Positions 10,908 to 21,803 of a DNA stretch of 64,000 nt are shown piece after piece (within the stretch, counting starts at the first letter, position 1; every line of letters begins with the position of its first letter). This DNA comes from Lineus longissimus (taxonomy: Eukaryota; Nemertea; Pilidiophora; Heteronemertea; Lineidae). Both the position numbers and the translations under genes were made by a program. The stretch spans positions 7,440,001 through 7,504,000 of the forward strand of contig NC_088316.1 in NCBI RefSeq assembly GCF_910592395.1, read 5' to 3'. The notes below the pieces were generated by a model, which was given only the letters and a program-made list of their open reading frames with translations, made no database searches and was not told the DNA's origin.

Positions 10908-11778
10908 CTAGTCACTGCTTACGATAATGACCGCCTCATCTTCATTGTTCTCGTTTTCACTTCCGCTGGAAGCACTTGTGTCTGCCACGCTGTCCGAATC
11001 AGGTTCCGACTTAAAAGGATATGTTTTTTGCGCTCCTTTTTTGCTCCTAGCTTCTTTCTCGGTGTTTCCTCGATCGGGAATACGGGAAAGGCCAAGTAAC
11101 GCCGCCGCATTTTCGGTTTTGTTAACGTATCCTCGCCAGCTTCGTACATCATGTAGAGTTGCATTAATAGTTTATCGCCGCCTTGGTTCAATTTGACCAT
11201 GGACATCTTCCGTTTTCTTGTTAGTGTGTTTCTGGCTAGTACTTGCTTTTCCTTAGTTTGATTCTTAGTTCCTTTGGAAGTAGAGGGAATCACTTCGGGG
11301 CTGTCTTCGGTCCCATTGGTCTTAATCGTTGGTTTTTTGTTGATTTTTGTCATCTTGTTATCTTTTGTCTCCCAGGTCATCAGTTTTTCCGCAGGGAAAG
11401 GCGTTATGCAGAGCTCTTTGAAGCGCAGGAGCCCGCCGGATCTTGTTGTTTCTTAACGCGGCGTGTTTCTCGTTCTTTTTCCAATTTCTTATGACAAGAA
11501 TTGCAACGTTCGGCGTCCAACTCGAAGTAACTTTCTTGCGGGTATGGCCGGTGACAGCGTTTGCATTCACGAAACGATCTCTGCTGACATTTATAACAAA
11601 ACGGTTTGCCCACCATTAGAAAGGAGTAAGAAGAGCACCAATTACACCTCTTTTTTACGTGTTCATAATCGGTGTCGGAATTGAAATGTTCCTCATCAGT
11701 CTCCGTGTGTTTTACTTTCGCTTTACGCTTCCCAACCTGTGGCGTTGCTTTTGCGCTGCTCGGAAGTTCTTTGGACAT
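10908..11778 (-). pseudogene. Zinc-ribbon protein with basic/acidic tail
   Basis: The ATG at 11776-11778 opens a frame with closely spaced Cys pairs (CNWCSS, FCYKCQQ, CKRCHRPYP, CNSCHKK). These suggest two zinc-binding modules within residues 45-100. The frame closes at 11404. Open sequence continues in another frame from about 11390, rich in Lys/Arg. Near 11010 it changes frame again to a Ser/Asp/Glu-rich tail (DSDSVADTSASSGSENENN) ending with TAG at 10908-10910. I read these as one gene with two shifts, but a separate second gene at 10919-11380 is possible. Similar zinc-ribbon accessory proteins occur in animal Polintons; function unknown. Confidence 0.55.
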
Positions 11779-11866
11779 CTTGTCTTGTAATAGTATTTAA
11801 AACTAAGGTGGTCCTGAGGGAGGTTATATCCTGTACAGTTATAGACATCATTTCTCTTCTCACATG

Positions 11867-12620
11867 CTACTTTTCACTGTTTTTAATAGTGTCCTGTGTG
11901 AAATCTAGCAGCTCTTTCGGGCTTGCCTTGGCACTCTCCTTTAGGGCAATGTTGCACTCGCCCCATGCTCCTGTGCAAATTTCGTGGTTTTCCATTTGGC
12001 CAGGTGCCCTTTGGTAAGCGGCTTTCGGGGCTTCTTGATACGAATACGTTACCGGATTTGGTCCGCTGCACTCGAAATCTCGACCACGTCTTGCGAGACG
12101 TGCCATACAGATGTCTGTTGGCGTGTTCACCAAGTAGATACCGTGCATCTGAAGGGCTAGCATTTGCATTGTCTTCTCCGCCTCTGTCATCGCAAAATCG
12201 ATGAGGAAATCTCTTGAGAAACAGCTTATTCTCCCAAGCTCGAATAAGGTTTCGACGAAGGGGAGGGGCGAAAAAAGGCTTCGATCCGTTACGATTATTG
12301 TAGTGTTATTTTCCCTCTTCTCCATCGCTAACTTGTTCAAAAGCTGAGGAACTGTCTCTCGAACGACTCTGTTGAGCGACTGGACAAAATGGATGTGGGC
12401 TAGGGGAGCCTCCATCAAGGGATTCTCGTAACACATTTTGAGCGGGTTGTGTCCCTGAAACGAGGTGAACTTGTCCAGGCATTCCCTTATGCTAACAATA
12501 TTGAAGGGTAGATCGTCGCCGTGGAAGGTAGACATTTCTTGTATTTGATCTATGATGGTTGTTTTTGCCGGCTGCGATTATACCCCCGACCGTGAAGATA
12601 TTTTCGGCAGGACGACTCAT
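11867..12620 (-). pseudogene. Deoxynucleoside kinase-like protein
   Basis: The enzyme family phosphorylates deoxynucleosides to make dNTP precursors. The long frame (12535-11867) shows the family's DRS block (IIVTDRSLFSPLPFVETLFE), a helical region, and the HGIYLVNTPTDICMARLARR segment with the Arg-rich lid. The start ATG is at 12618-12620. The P-loop region (GGIIAAGK) lies in that first frame and is separated from the rest by one base in an A5 run (12562-12566). Length of about 250 codons fits the family. Substrate preference cannot be read. It sits between the acidic-tail protein and the zinc-ribbon protein and is co-oriented with the rest of the Polinton genes. Confidence 0.82.
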
Positions 12621-12746
12621 CCTTATATGAATAATATGCTTAATATATGGTTTTATGAACTATATGTTACAATGCGTGTGCTGGACTATAGAGACAGTCA
12701 TTGCTGTACAATGTAAAGTTTTTCTAGTAAATTCTCTTGTCACATG

Positions 12747-13426
12747 CTACTTATCACAATCTTCAATAGGCTCACAAGGGGATGGTGTAGCTTTAAACTC
12801 CTTTACAAAATCCTGTGGCTCCGTAGATACACTGTCTTCCCCGTCGAAAAAGTCTTGCTCGTGTTTTCTTTCCACATGAGCGCAACAAATAAGAGTGCAG
12901 TGAACGTCTTCCATGTCACTTTTCACAGACGGGCTAATCGTTTGCGTTGTGTCGCGCCGACTAGTACCAACTCAAAACGAGAGTCCCCTCGCTATGGGGA
13001 GATTCCTGCTCTTCGCTCTGTTCGTTTTCACTGCTTTCCTCGTATTTTCTTTTTCTTCCTCTCGTTTGGGGAGCTTTTTTAGCATCGCCGGCCTGAAAAA
13101 ACTCATCCTCCACATTTTGTTCTTCGTTTTGTCTACTACGAAGCTCTGCTCTCTGCTGTTGCCCCTTTCCTCTTCCATCACCTTCTCCGTTTTACTGTTC
13201 TGCTTTGAAAACCTTGTAACTGGCCTTCTTCAATTTCTCCACGTTCATCAAAAAATCGGCGATGTCTGCCCCAAGTAAACTGATGCACTTTTGACGATTA
13301 TTCTTCAAAATAGAGGTGAAACCAGGTGTCATCTTTAAATCTCGTCACATCAACGTTGCACCGTTTGCCGACTGCTATGGTGCAGCGTATGTTTTTTGTA
13401 CTTCTATTATTCTTTGTCGAACTCAT
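12747..13426 (-). pseudogene. Protein with PC4-like N-terminal region and acidic tail
   Basis: The ATG at 13424-13426 opens a short frame with an alternating beta pattern (KRCNVDVTRFKDDTWFHLYF), then shifts near 13303 to ISLLGADIADFLMNVEKL. This order, beta strands and then 'IsL...' plus a helix, resembles PC4-type single-stranded-DNA-binding cofactors, but the similarity is weak. After a stop at 13192-13194, open sequence continues in shifted frames. It includes a basic GRKRKYEESSENEQSEEQES patch and an acidic C-terminus ending at TAG 12747-12749. Three breaks are needed to make one gene, so the gene limits are uncertain. A role in DNA binding or transcription is a guess. Confidence 0.45.
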
Positions 13427-16400
13427 GTTGCGGCGAGATGCGTCTAATACACTTATGGATATTTGTCCTTGTCACAATGTGATTCCCTGACTTCTTTACT
13501 CGTTTTTGATGCGGTAGTGTCCAAAGGCGAATGTGTGAATGTTATCTTCGCACAGACAGCGTTTCGTGTCCAATGGTGACAAAGCTTTTTTCTCTTGCGT
13601 TAATGTATAAAGCTTTAGTTTTTTCGACCAAATCGATTTAAAATTACACGTACTGGGTGCCGCTTGTGAAGATGTGTTCATGTATAGCGCATCTTCGTAC
13701 TGCTCAAAGCCAATGCTTTGCATAACGCATCTGGGCAAACCCTTGACCTTGCTGGTGACTGCCTCCGACCGATGTCTTGTGCTGTACATTTTGGCACGCA
13801 AACCAACAAAGTCCACAATGGGATCGCACGCATCCTCTCGCTTGAAAGTACCTCGAACTTTTTTGTTCGTTTCGCAGAAGTAGGGCGAGTCTTTCGGATA
13901 ATTAGACAGATCGAAATAGCGTCGGTTCGCGAAGAAGTCCTCGTCCACGTTCCCCTCATATTCTTCTAAGAAATACAGCAGGCTATCCGTGTCCGTCATC
14001 AACAGGTGGCACCGGTCCCCGTACAATGGCTTAATGAAGTAATAGTGCATTTTGTACAACTTCATTTTGCTTGTTTCGAGACAGGCCATTCCCGCTGTGA
14101 TGGGACGATCCAGAAGTATGCTGCGGGGTTTCATTTTTATGCCTACCAGTTTCCTATTGTAAATGGTTACTGACTTGAAATTCGGTTTGCTCGTTTTTGT
14201 TAGGAATTTTCTCTTGTCCGACACTAGACTCGTATTGATGTGCTTTGTTTTGTCTTGGAGGAATTTCCCGTGGCAAGAATTAATTGCTTTTTTCCAAAAG
14301 TCAGATTCGAAGGGATTGTTTGCCGCGGCCTTCCTCTGCTCCGTGCAGAAGCTGACGAAATCTTTCATCCAGGGCGACTGATCGAAAGCCAGAATCCTAT
14401 GCACTTTGCTCAGCGTCATGCCCAGCTGAAGATAATATAGCAGGTTTTTCAGATAGACAATGTAATTTGTTCTCGGTCCAAGATGAGGAATCAGTTTTTC
14501 TCCGGTGTCGGCACTTCGTATTTGTGAGGGATCCATTAGTTTTCCCGCCAAAACATGCATTAGCAAACTCCACTGCGAAGGGCATATGCACAGTTTCTCT
14601 GGCGCTAAAGGAAAGTCATTGTGCGAATCATGTAGACAAGTAGGATATTCGAGGTCCACCTCCAGTATGTATCCTGTAGTGCTATCGTCTGACAAAGACA
14701 AAACATCAAATTCGTTTGGGTCGTCAACCTCGATCCAGCGATAGTTTCCGTGCGGTAAATCTTGACTGAGGGAGTAGCCGTAGAGATTCGTCGCGTCGAG
14801 GGCAAATATCTGCGCGCCACTCTTCTTGTCTGCTTCTCCTGAAAATACCCCCTTCTCTTCAACATCATCATCATCGTCAACAGATATGTGGGCCCGTCGT
14901 TGGAAAATGGAAGCGACACCTCCACGAATGCCTTTTTTGACAAACAGATATTGCTCCAGGTCTTCTATCAAGTCTATATGAACTCTTGTCATTTTGAGCA
15001 TGGCATCGAATGTCATGTGAGGGGCCGATATATATTTTACTGGATCTAATTGAAAACGTTTCATGGACATGGCACGAAATTTCTCAAAACAATCGGCTAG
15101 TAGTAAAACGTCTGTTTGGAGATAGACTACAAGATAATCAATCACCAAGGGTCTTGCAGTTCATTGTTCGCCATACCTTTGTTGCATGCTCGTAATCCTC
15201 CGATGAAATGGGTTGTGTTTTTAGCGAATCGAAAAATGCCTCGACCGGCGGAAGCTGCCTCTCTTGAAGTTTTGATGGCCTGTCCAGATATTCGTAGCAA
15301 AAGACACCCTTGCGCAACAAAAGATCGTACATTTCACTCGATCCTTTCACGTATTCGGAGAGGAGAGGAAATGCGCTCTGGCTCTGCTTCATCCCACTTT
15401 CCGGGTCTACAATAGTGCTAGTTTTGTTTTTCATCAATTCCACTAGATTTGCTAAAGACGAGGGCAAGAATTGAAAACTATCCAGGAAGACTAACGTTTG
15501 ACAATGTATGGCCAAGTAGTGCTCTGTGTTTTTAGGCAATATTCGAAACTTATTCGATTCTCCATCTTGTTTTGCCAATTCCTCTACAAAAAGGTGATTG
15601 TCAGATCTCGTGGCATTATGCGCCAAACAACTGATCTGTAATTCCCTTTCCGAAACATATGTCAAGTTGCAACGATTACAGAGCACGTATCGCATCCGAT
15701 CCGCTTGCAAGTGACAATGGTCGATGCACTTTTTCACGCCTATAGTGAATTCAATGCCACACATCTCGCAATGCTGCTGCGAGACAAACTTCTTCCAATC
15801 ACGGGAAGACATATGTTCAAGACTGTCTTTTGAACAATGTAAATCGATAATGTGCGCTTCCTCGATCTGTTCATTGAGCCATTCGAGAAATTTCTTTACA
15901 CAATCGGAGCCCACGTAGGTGAAGAGGGAAGAATTGTAATCGGGATTGACGCAGAGACGTTTTCCGCTACCGCGATGGGCATATGGCGGCTTGAACCATC
16001 ACTCAGAGTTGATTCGCATGGCGTAAGACAAGTTTCAAAATCATATATTATCAGGTGCCATCTCGCGCACATGGCTTTGAAATTGTCGAATTTCATTTGG
16101 CCTTTCCTCGGAAAGGTGTACACTTGGCCCGTATCTAGACAACATCTTTCATGAGCACGTTTTTTACTCTTTGAGGAATAGCAGGTCAAACACGATCTGC
16201 AAACGAATTTTTTCCCGTGGCGACCACTAGCCCCGTTGGCGATTAACCTACTCAGATTTGTGATCAGAAAAAAGTGATCTTGCCAATACAACAAGTCAAT
16301 ATGCTTCTCTTCCGGAATAGATCTCCTGTTTGCTGAAAGATGCAGTACTTGCAACGGTACAGCATGACGTCCTGCTGTGCCAGCAACTTCATGACTCTCG

Positions 16401-16738
16401 TTCGAAAGCCAACGAAAAACATTAATGGAGAGGTTGTTCCGTCGTTCGAAAGTGGAAATCTGACCAATGCTAGTTGGATAGGAAACATTACTCAAATCGA
16501 GTTTCGTACGTCATTCCCATGAATTCATGTCGAACTGTCTGTCCGATCTAATGCGACCTCCTGCCAGGCGTTCTGAGTGGGCCGCGATACAGAACAAAAA
16601 ACATTTATTGTCATTTCCGTAATCAATGTTCGTCTGAATACAAGCGCGTTTATTTCTCACCGCCGAGGAAGAAAGGGTGTGGATGCGAAGTCCACCCCTC
16701 AGGGGCTCAAACTGTGCCACCGTTAATCTCAACGCGTT

Positions 16739-17787
16739 CACATGTTCAATGAAATGGCCAGGGCCATTGTGCTCACCTCATGTGGAGGAAAGATGGATAA
16801 AGAGCATGGTATTGTGTCATGTAGTGTTAGGTTTGATGTAGGTCCAAGCAATTACAATTTCCCCAAAATGGCCAATTTACAGTACATTCGACCTCTGTGA
16901 CCTTGAAAAGTAGGTCAAATCAAAGAAGACCCGGGTGACACATTGAATGGTTGTTAGAATTAGATGTACCTATGATATAAAATTGGTGCCAATCGGGCAA
17001 GTCATTACTAGGAATAATGGCATTTTGAAGAATTTAGGATTTGGCCCCCTCCCTGGAGGCCAAACGGCAAATCAGATCGCACCAAACTATAGTACCTGAG
17101 ATCACCTGACCAAGGGGTACATGTGTACTTAATTTGTGATCAATAGTCATTGCAGTTAAGAAACGTGCCATAGTTACGGCCTGATGGCGAATTTACGCCA
17201 TTTGACCTCTGTGACCTTGACAAGAAGGTCAAATTAAAAACCTGTGTGACATATACTGTATGGTGGTTAGATGTACCCATGATATCAAATTGGTGGCAAT
17301 CGGGCAAGAAGTTAAGGAATAATCACATTTTTAAGGTTTTTGGATTTTGCCCCCTGGTGGTCAAGTGGTGAATCATATTGGACCAAACTTCGGTCCCTGA
17401 GATCACCTGACTAAGGGGTAAATGTGTACCAAATTTGGTATCAATAGTCATTGCAGTTTAGAAACGTGCCATCGTTACATCCTAACGGCCAATTTACACC
17501 ATTTGACCTCTGTGACCTTGAAAAGGAGGTCAAATCAAAAACCCGGAGGATATATGATGCACCTTTGCTAGAAGTACCTACCATATTTTTTTCAAAATTT
17601 CCCGACTACTATTAAGGGAGATATTGCATATTTTCACTTTTAACGTTTTGCCCCCTGGTGGCCAAACCATGAAACGAATCGGACCGAAACTTGGTCTCCA
17701 AGGTGTCATTACATAAGGGTACATGTGTACCAAGTTTCAATTCAATAGCTTTAACAGTTACGAAACGTGCCCTGCTAACGGACGACG

Positions 17788-17873
<86 letters not shown>

Positions 17874-17922
17874 ACGACGGACGCCACGGTATGGGATAAG
17901 CTCACCTCTGCTAAGAGGTGAG
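16739..17922 (+). mobile_element. Tandem-repeat element with terminal hairpins, inserted in PolB
   Basis: About 1.18 kb interrupts PolB at a GTT (16736-16738; GTT again at 17922-17924). The left end has a small palindrome (AATGGCCAGGGCCATT) followed by CTCACCTCATG. The body holds about three units of roughly 300 bp, each containing 'GACCTCTGTGACCTTGA' (near 16889, 17211 and 17501). Near the right end are a (GAC)n tract and the hairpin CTCACCTCTGCTAAGAGGTGAG. No coding sequence is seen. The layout of short palindrome, tandem core, microsatellite and terminal hairpin resembles non-autonomous Helitron/Helentron-type elements, but that class is an inference. Confidence 0.7.
17784..17873 (+). repeat. 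(GAC)n microsatellite
   Basis: A nearly pure GAC/ACG trinucleotide run of about 28 units lies inside the insertion in PolB. It creates long Arg-rich and Ser-rich frames that are artefacts. Confidence 0.95.
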
Positions 17923-18500
17923 TTAAAAACCAAGCCCAAACCTTCGTGTAGATAGGACTCGCATTTCGAGCTGATTTCTTGAAAATCTGTCTGTAACAAG
18001 TCTTTTAATTGGCTCTTATAGAAAACTTGTTTTGTATTGGTGCAAAACCAGGGTTCCGATGTGCGTTTCTCATATTGTCCCTCGACAATGGATCCATCAT
18101 CTGCCACGACATCGACTTCTTTGCTGAATAGAACTTGAACTTCAAAGTGATACTTAAGAGCGTTCTTCGCGTCAGTTAGACTATCAAATTCCTGAGAAAT
18201 GCGTTTATGAATAAGTCCGTTTGCCTCCCTGTGCAAAAACTTCAACAAATCATTAGCAACGTGTATATTTTTGTGTTCCCATTGCGTTCCCAGATTGCCT
18301 CGGAATGATTTTTTTAAACGAAATTCTGCTTCGAGCGCCATTATCAGAGAGACAAAGAGGTCCTAAAATAGACCTCGAAAATCACTAATTTTCAAGCCGT
18401 CCTGCCGCAAACGGGTATCGTCTCCGTCAACCTCTATCACTTTAATTCCTTTTTGTGTTTGCAGATGGCCTGGTGATCACTTCGGGCAACTATTTCTAAC

Positions 18501-18895
18501 TCAGCATGCAACAGACCTGCAAATAGGGCATTCGTTTTCGTGCAATGCTTTCAATAGATCTCCGTGGCAGCGCTCTGGTTTTCACCAACAGCCCAGAACT
18601 GCATGCGACAATTTGTGAATGTAACGGAGAAGATTTCTCCGCCGTATGTACTCGTTATAAAACCTCAAAGAGCGTTCTCGGCTGGTATTTTCGTCAATTA
18701 TGTACGGATTCTGCCAGCAAATAGAATCCCTGATGGCTTGAAGTAAGCGTTTCTGACGTTTGCGTTGTTCTTCTGCAGTCATATTCGTATTATTCGTGCC
18801 ACAGCGCAATATCTCCGAATCTCTCAGATAATGCGTCAAGTTTTGTCCGATGAACACGTGCCGACGAGATGCTAACAGCCACTCTTCGAGATTTT
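18501..18895 (-). pseudogene. Unknown small Polinton protein with Cys/His end
   Basis: An open stretch runs from just after a TAA near 18897 to a TGA near 18585, with no clear ATG near its start. It includes a basic helical segment (EEQRKRQKRLLQAIRDS). The same frame stays open after the TGA and shows CHGDLLKALHENECPIC before stopping at 18501-18503. The Cys/His spacing suggests a metal site. If these parts form one gene, it carries at least one nonsense UGA. I do not recognise the family. It lies between PolB and the next unknown gene, co-oriented with both. Confidence 0.35.
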
Positions 18896-18985
18896 AAAAG
18901 CCCATATTACTTAAATTGAGCGAAGAGATATTGATAACACGCCGCATGATGTTTGAATATAAAACTTTGATGAAATCCGACGGAT

Positions 18986-19450
18986 TTAGGTGTCTGGTGT
19001 GCAAAAAGGACATTCGATTGCTTCTTGTTGGTTCAAATAATCACCTACGAAATGCAATTTTCTCTGAACTTCACCGTAGGCTCTTAAAAAGTTTCGAAAT
19101 TCACGCAATTTGAGTGAAATTCGGTGGGACTTGTCCAAGCTTTGTATTTCTAGCCTATTCCTTCTGGTGAAATTAACAAGCAGTCCTACTGCACGGAGCG
19201 AATAGTAATATTCTTCGTCTGAATGGTGTTGGCGCAAAAAAGCATCTGTTAACTGTTCACTCATGCACAGCATCTCTTGGGCTTGTTCTGAAGTCAGATC
19301 GATGCGGTTTTCCGCGTCGAAGCTAATTAGCGATATTTTTTGCAACCGCGCGTTGATGGGTGCTGATATGCGGAGGGTGACACGAACACTCAACCGATAC
19401 GTGTAAACGTTAATTTCTTCTCCCTCTGTGATAGAGCCCTCACGTTCCAT
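18986..19450 (-). CDS. Unknown Polinton protein (154 aa)
   Basis: This intact frame starts with ATG at 19448-19450. The first third predicts beta strands (INVYTYRLSVRVTLRIS) followed by RIDLTSEQAQEMLCMSEQL. The rest is helical and charged, and it ends with a CPFC pair. The order of beta strands, an 'I-L-S/T' turn and a helix recalls PC4-like folds, but only loosely. Lack of breaks in a decayed element may mean chance or a short target. It lies between the penton-like gene and the Cys/His small protein. No function can be assigned. Confidence 0.5.
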   Translation of the reverse strand: MEREGSITEGEEINVYTYRLSVRVTLRISAPINARLQKISLISFDAENRIDLTSEQAQEMLCMSEQLTDAFLRQHHSDEEYYYSLRAVGLLVNFTRRNRLEIQSLDKSHRISLKLREFRNFLRAYGEVQRKLHFVGDYLNQQEAIECPFCTPDT

Positions 19451-19541
19451 CTGTCGCTTAAAAATGATTCCGTCCTGGTTTATTTATGATTTGTGCTATT
19501 TACAAGACCAACGGGTAATCTAGCTCTCGTCTGCCTTTCAT

Positions 19542-20621
19542 CTAGTGGCGCCGCTGGCGTCGAATGTGTAATGTCATAATGATTTTACCGAATTTAAAAT
19601 CGATTAGATTTCCCATATCGTCGCAAATGTTAATTTCTATGAATTGAAAAAACTTTGCACTCAGGGTCTGTAGCGTATTCTTTCAAACGATTTAGAGAGA
19701 TATTTGCCGTGTTCTTCCGGGCGTGTGGGTATCGTTCGTAGCAAGGGGACAAAAACGTTTCCCACTTGTGTTGGCTTTACTAAATTCGAGTAAAAGAATA
19801 GTGCATACTTCGAGGACATTAAATCACATTTTCGTTCCGCTACAACGCGATAAAAACGCCTCGACAGAGGGGGTAAATTCACGGCCGCCTGATCTCCTTG
19901 TAAACTAGACGTATCATCATCATCATCATCATCATCCATACTTTCGTCTGACCTGCCAAATTCATCGCTTGTAAAAGTGCGATCGGTGTCCCCTCCTTCG
20001 GACCTTTTTTTACCCACAAGAGGGCACGCCGTCACTGGGTTTCCTTGGCCGAATGTTCCCCCAATACTGTCTTTGCCAACAGTGTGTACTGGTGTCGTTT
20101 TCATAGCCTCAGAATTACTCTTGGGTATAATAATTTTTCCATCGACGTGAAAATATTTCGCCTTCGCAAAACCGAGCACCTCTGCTAAGTAAGTGTCCAT
20201 CAAAATGGCTTCGCCGTGTCTCAGTTTTATGGCTATGTGTTAATTGGCCCCGCGTGAGAAGAAAATCACCGCTCCACTGAACTGGTTTCTGTCTATTTAG
20301 CGCCGTTATCAAATCTTCAATTGACGAGACCCATTTTTCGCTCTGCGCGCAGGCATCAAGCAATACGGGCGCTTTGTCGGGTTCGTTTAAATCTGCCAGC
20401 GCTATCTAGTAAGTACACCACTTAACGTTGATCTCGCTCGACCAAGAATGTGCGTAGTAGACCTCCGCGATGCCACATTCGTATGCAAAAGGCGACGTCG
20501 TGAAATCGAGCGGCTTCGCCAAAGGAATCCTAAAATTCGAACAAGTGTTGGGCCGACTTCCCCTTTGTACGGGCGTATTTGAGGGGCACACGATATACGT
20601 ATCTTGTTCCTGCTCCTCCAT
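19542..20621 (-). pseudogene. Conserved Polinton virion protein, candidate minor capsid (penton-like)
   Basis: The ATG at 20619-20621 opens a frame with DTYIVCPSNTPVQRGSRPNT and a later ECGIAEVYYAHSW. This matches the common animal Polinton/adintovirus pattern of 'TLPSN...NT...F', then 'WEVGLAEI.Y...W'. Breaks near 20408 (TAG), 20235 and 19670 move the remainder between frames. Later blocks (ALFFYSNLVKPTQVGNVFVP, then GKIIMTLHIRRQRR) also fit that family. The last frame ends with TAG at 19542-19544, giving about 360 codons. Homologous proteins sit next to major capsid genes in related elements, so a structural role is likely. Calling it the penton is an inference. Confidence 0.65.
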
Positions 20622-20692
20622 TTGGTCACGATTAAGGTAAGCTATCCTTGAAATATTCTTAGTTAATGGTAGGCGTCTAGCTATTGTCTCAG

Positions 20693-21154
20693 TTAGATTT
20701 TGACGTAGTTCGACCCTTTCTCTGGCACGAAACAGAATATATCTTGCATGGCGCGATAGGCGACAAGATCTATTTGTAAACCCGAACGAAGGATAGAGTA
20801 ACTCGTCTCTTGTGTTTTCTTTCTTTCATCAGGAGATGCGTTCTTTCTTATCAATTGTTTGCTTACTAATGATTGCAACGAAAACAATAAAAGATCAGGT
20901 AGTGCAAAAGCTCTTTGCATTGTCTTCCAACAGGGACAGTCGACTCTACATAGGGGGCAGAGATTCCCAAAATGACGACAGACACGTTCTAATACATCTT
21001 TGATCGAAGTTAAGGCAAAATCTGGACATCGGCAACTCTTATTTCGCCTACTAATATAATGCATGTCTGATGCCGCAGTAGACTTTAGTGAACGGCTCCA
21101 CCCCAAATCATGGGGCTTCTTTTTCAAAACATCAAAAGAGAATTGTGCTCTCAT
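20693..21154 (-). CDS. Cys-rich protein of unknown function
   Basis: This intact frame of 153 codons starts with ATG at 21152-21154. A dense Cys cluster lies near residues 40-75 (CRCPDF, then VCRHFGNLCPLCRVDCPCW), which suggests zinc binding. The remainder is hydrophobic and helical. It lies 78 bp downstream of the dUTPase and 71 bp upstream of the penton-like gene, co-oriented with both. I do not recognise the family. Confidence 0.5.
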   Translation of the reverse strand: MRAQFSFDVLKKKPHDLGWSRSLKSTAASDMHYISRRNKSCRCPDFALTSIKDVLERVCRHFGNLCPLCRVDCPCWKTMQRAFALPDLLLFSLQSLVSKQLIRKNASPDERKKTQETSYSILRSGLQIDLVAYRAMQDIFCFVPEKGSNYVKI

Positions 21155-21231
21155 AGTGACAACAACACAACTGTACTTTGAGCGTTACATTTGGATGGTC
21201 CGTTTTTATCACAAGCTCATTTCGCGGCTTC

Positions 21232-21803
21232 TTAATTTCTCGTAGAATAGCCGCCAGTTGATCCAAAACCGCCTTGGCCGCGCGGGGTTGAGGGAAATTC
21301 ATCTTTGGATTCTCGAATACGTGGCATAAGGGCTCTTTCGCAAATAAGTTGGGCCACACGATCGCCGTGTCGAATACGAAATTCGTTTTGCGGATGATGA
21401 TTGAATAGCAAAATACCCAAATTGCCTCTAAAATCGGAATCGATTACACCTGCGCCTACGGCTATCATATAGTTTAGGGCTAGACCTGAGCGAGGCGCGA
21501 TTCGACCATAACACGCTCTTGGAAGAACGAGTTGTAAATCTGTGCGGACAAGTTTCGAGCAACCGGCCAAAATCGTGTAGTCATGGCGCTAGCCAGGTCA
21601 AAACCCACTGAATGTGCCGTCGCCCTTTCCGGGGCAGAAGCTAAGTCACTCAATTTGTGAAAAATGAATGTTTCAGCTTCATCATCATCATTTTTTTCAT
21701 CCACAATCTTTGATCTATAGAATAAAACTTGGTCGTCTGACATGATGACGAAATGCACACTAACAAAATCAGTCGTATTGAAAGCAACAATCGACGATGC
21801 CAA
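21232..21803 (-). pseudogene. dUTPase-like protein
   Basis: dUTPases convert dUTP to dUMP, which keeps uracil out of DNA and supplies dTTP synthesis. All five motifs are visible: SVGFDLASA (motif 1), GRIAPRSGLA (2), GVIDSDFRGNLG (3), HGDRVAQLICE (4) and RGQGGFGSTG (5). Motif 1 is in one frame and motifs 2-5 in another, separated by a one-base shift near 21560. The start may be at 21803 or at the ATG at 21741-21743, which leaves a short acidic N-terminus. It is the first gene of the long minus-strand series. A trimeric enzyme is expected from the motif order. Confidence 0.88.

Larger units (their letters stand above)
13496..18341 (-). pseudogene. PolB: Protein-primed family B DNA polymerase (PolB)
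   Basis: This is the Polinton replicase, about 1,220 codons after removing the insertion at 16739-17922. It starts with ATG at 18339-18341. The N-terminal part (18341-17925) resumes at 16735 with FEPLRGGLRIHTLSS. A zinc-like region and an exonuclease-type block (WHLIIYDFET, about 16070) follow. The polymerase domain holds motif A (ALDATNLYGYSLSQ), motif B (KAINSCHGKF) and motif C (MTDTDSLLYF). The segment KGVFCYEYLDRPSK and the following YLQTDVLLLADCFEKF are typical of Polinton/DNA_pol_B_2 enzymes. Breaks are the insertion, an in-frame TGA (16511-16513, possibly from CGA), and shifts near 15905 and 15143. Confidence 0.93.

Noticed and set aside
12655-13278. Hydrophobic plus-strand frames, possibly membrane proteins
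   Set aside because: They are antisense to the co-oriented minus-strand gene with the PC4-like start and acidic tail.
17612-17921. Arg-rich and Ser-rich reading frames
   Set aside because: Produced entirely by the (GAC)n run in an insertion.
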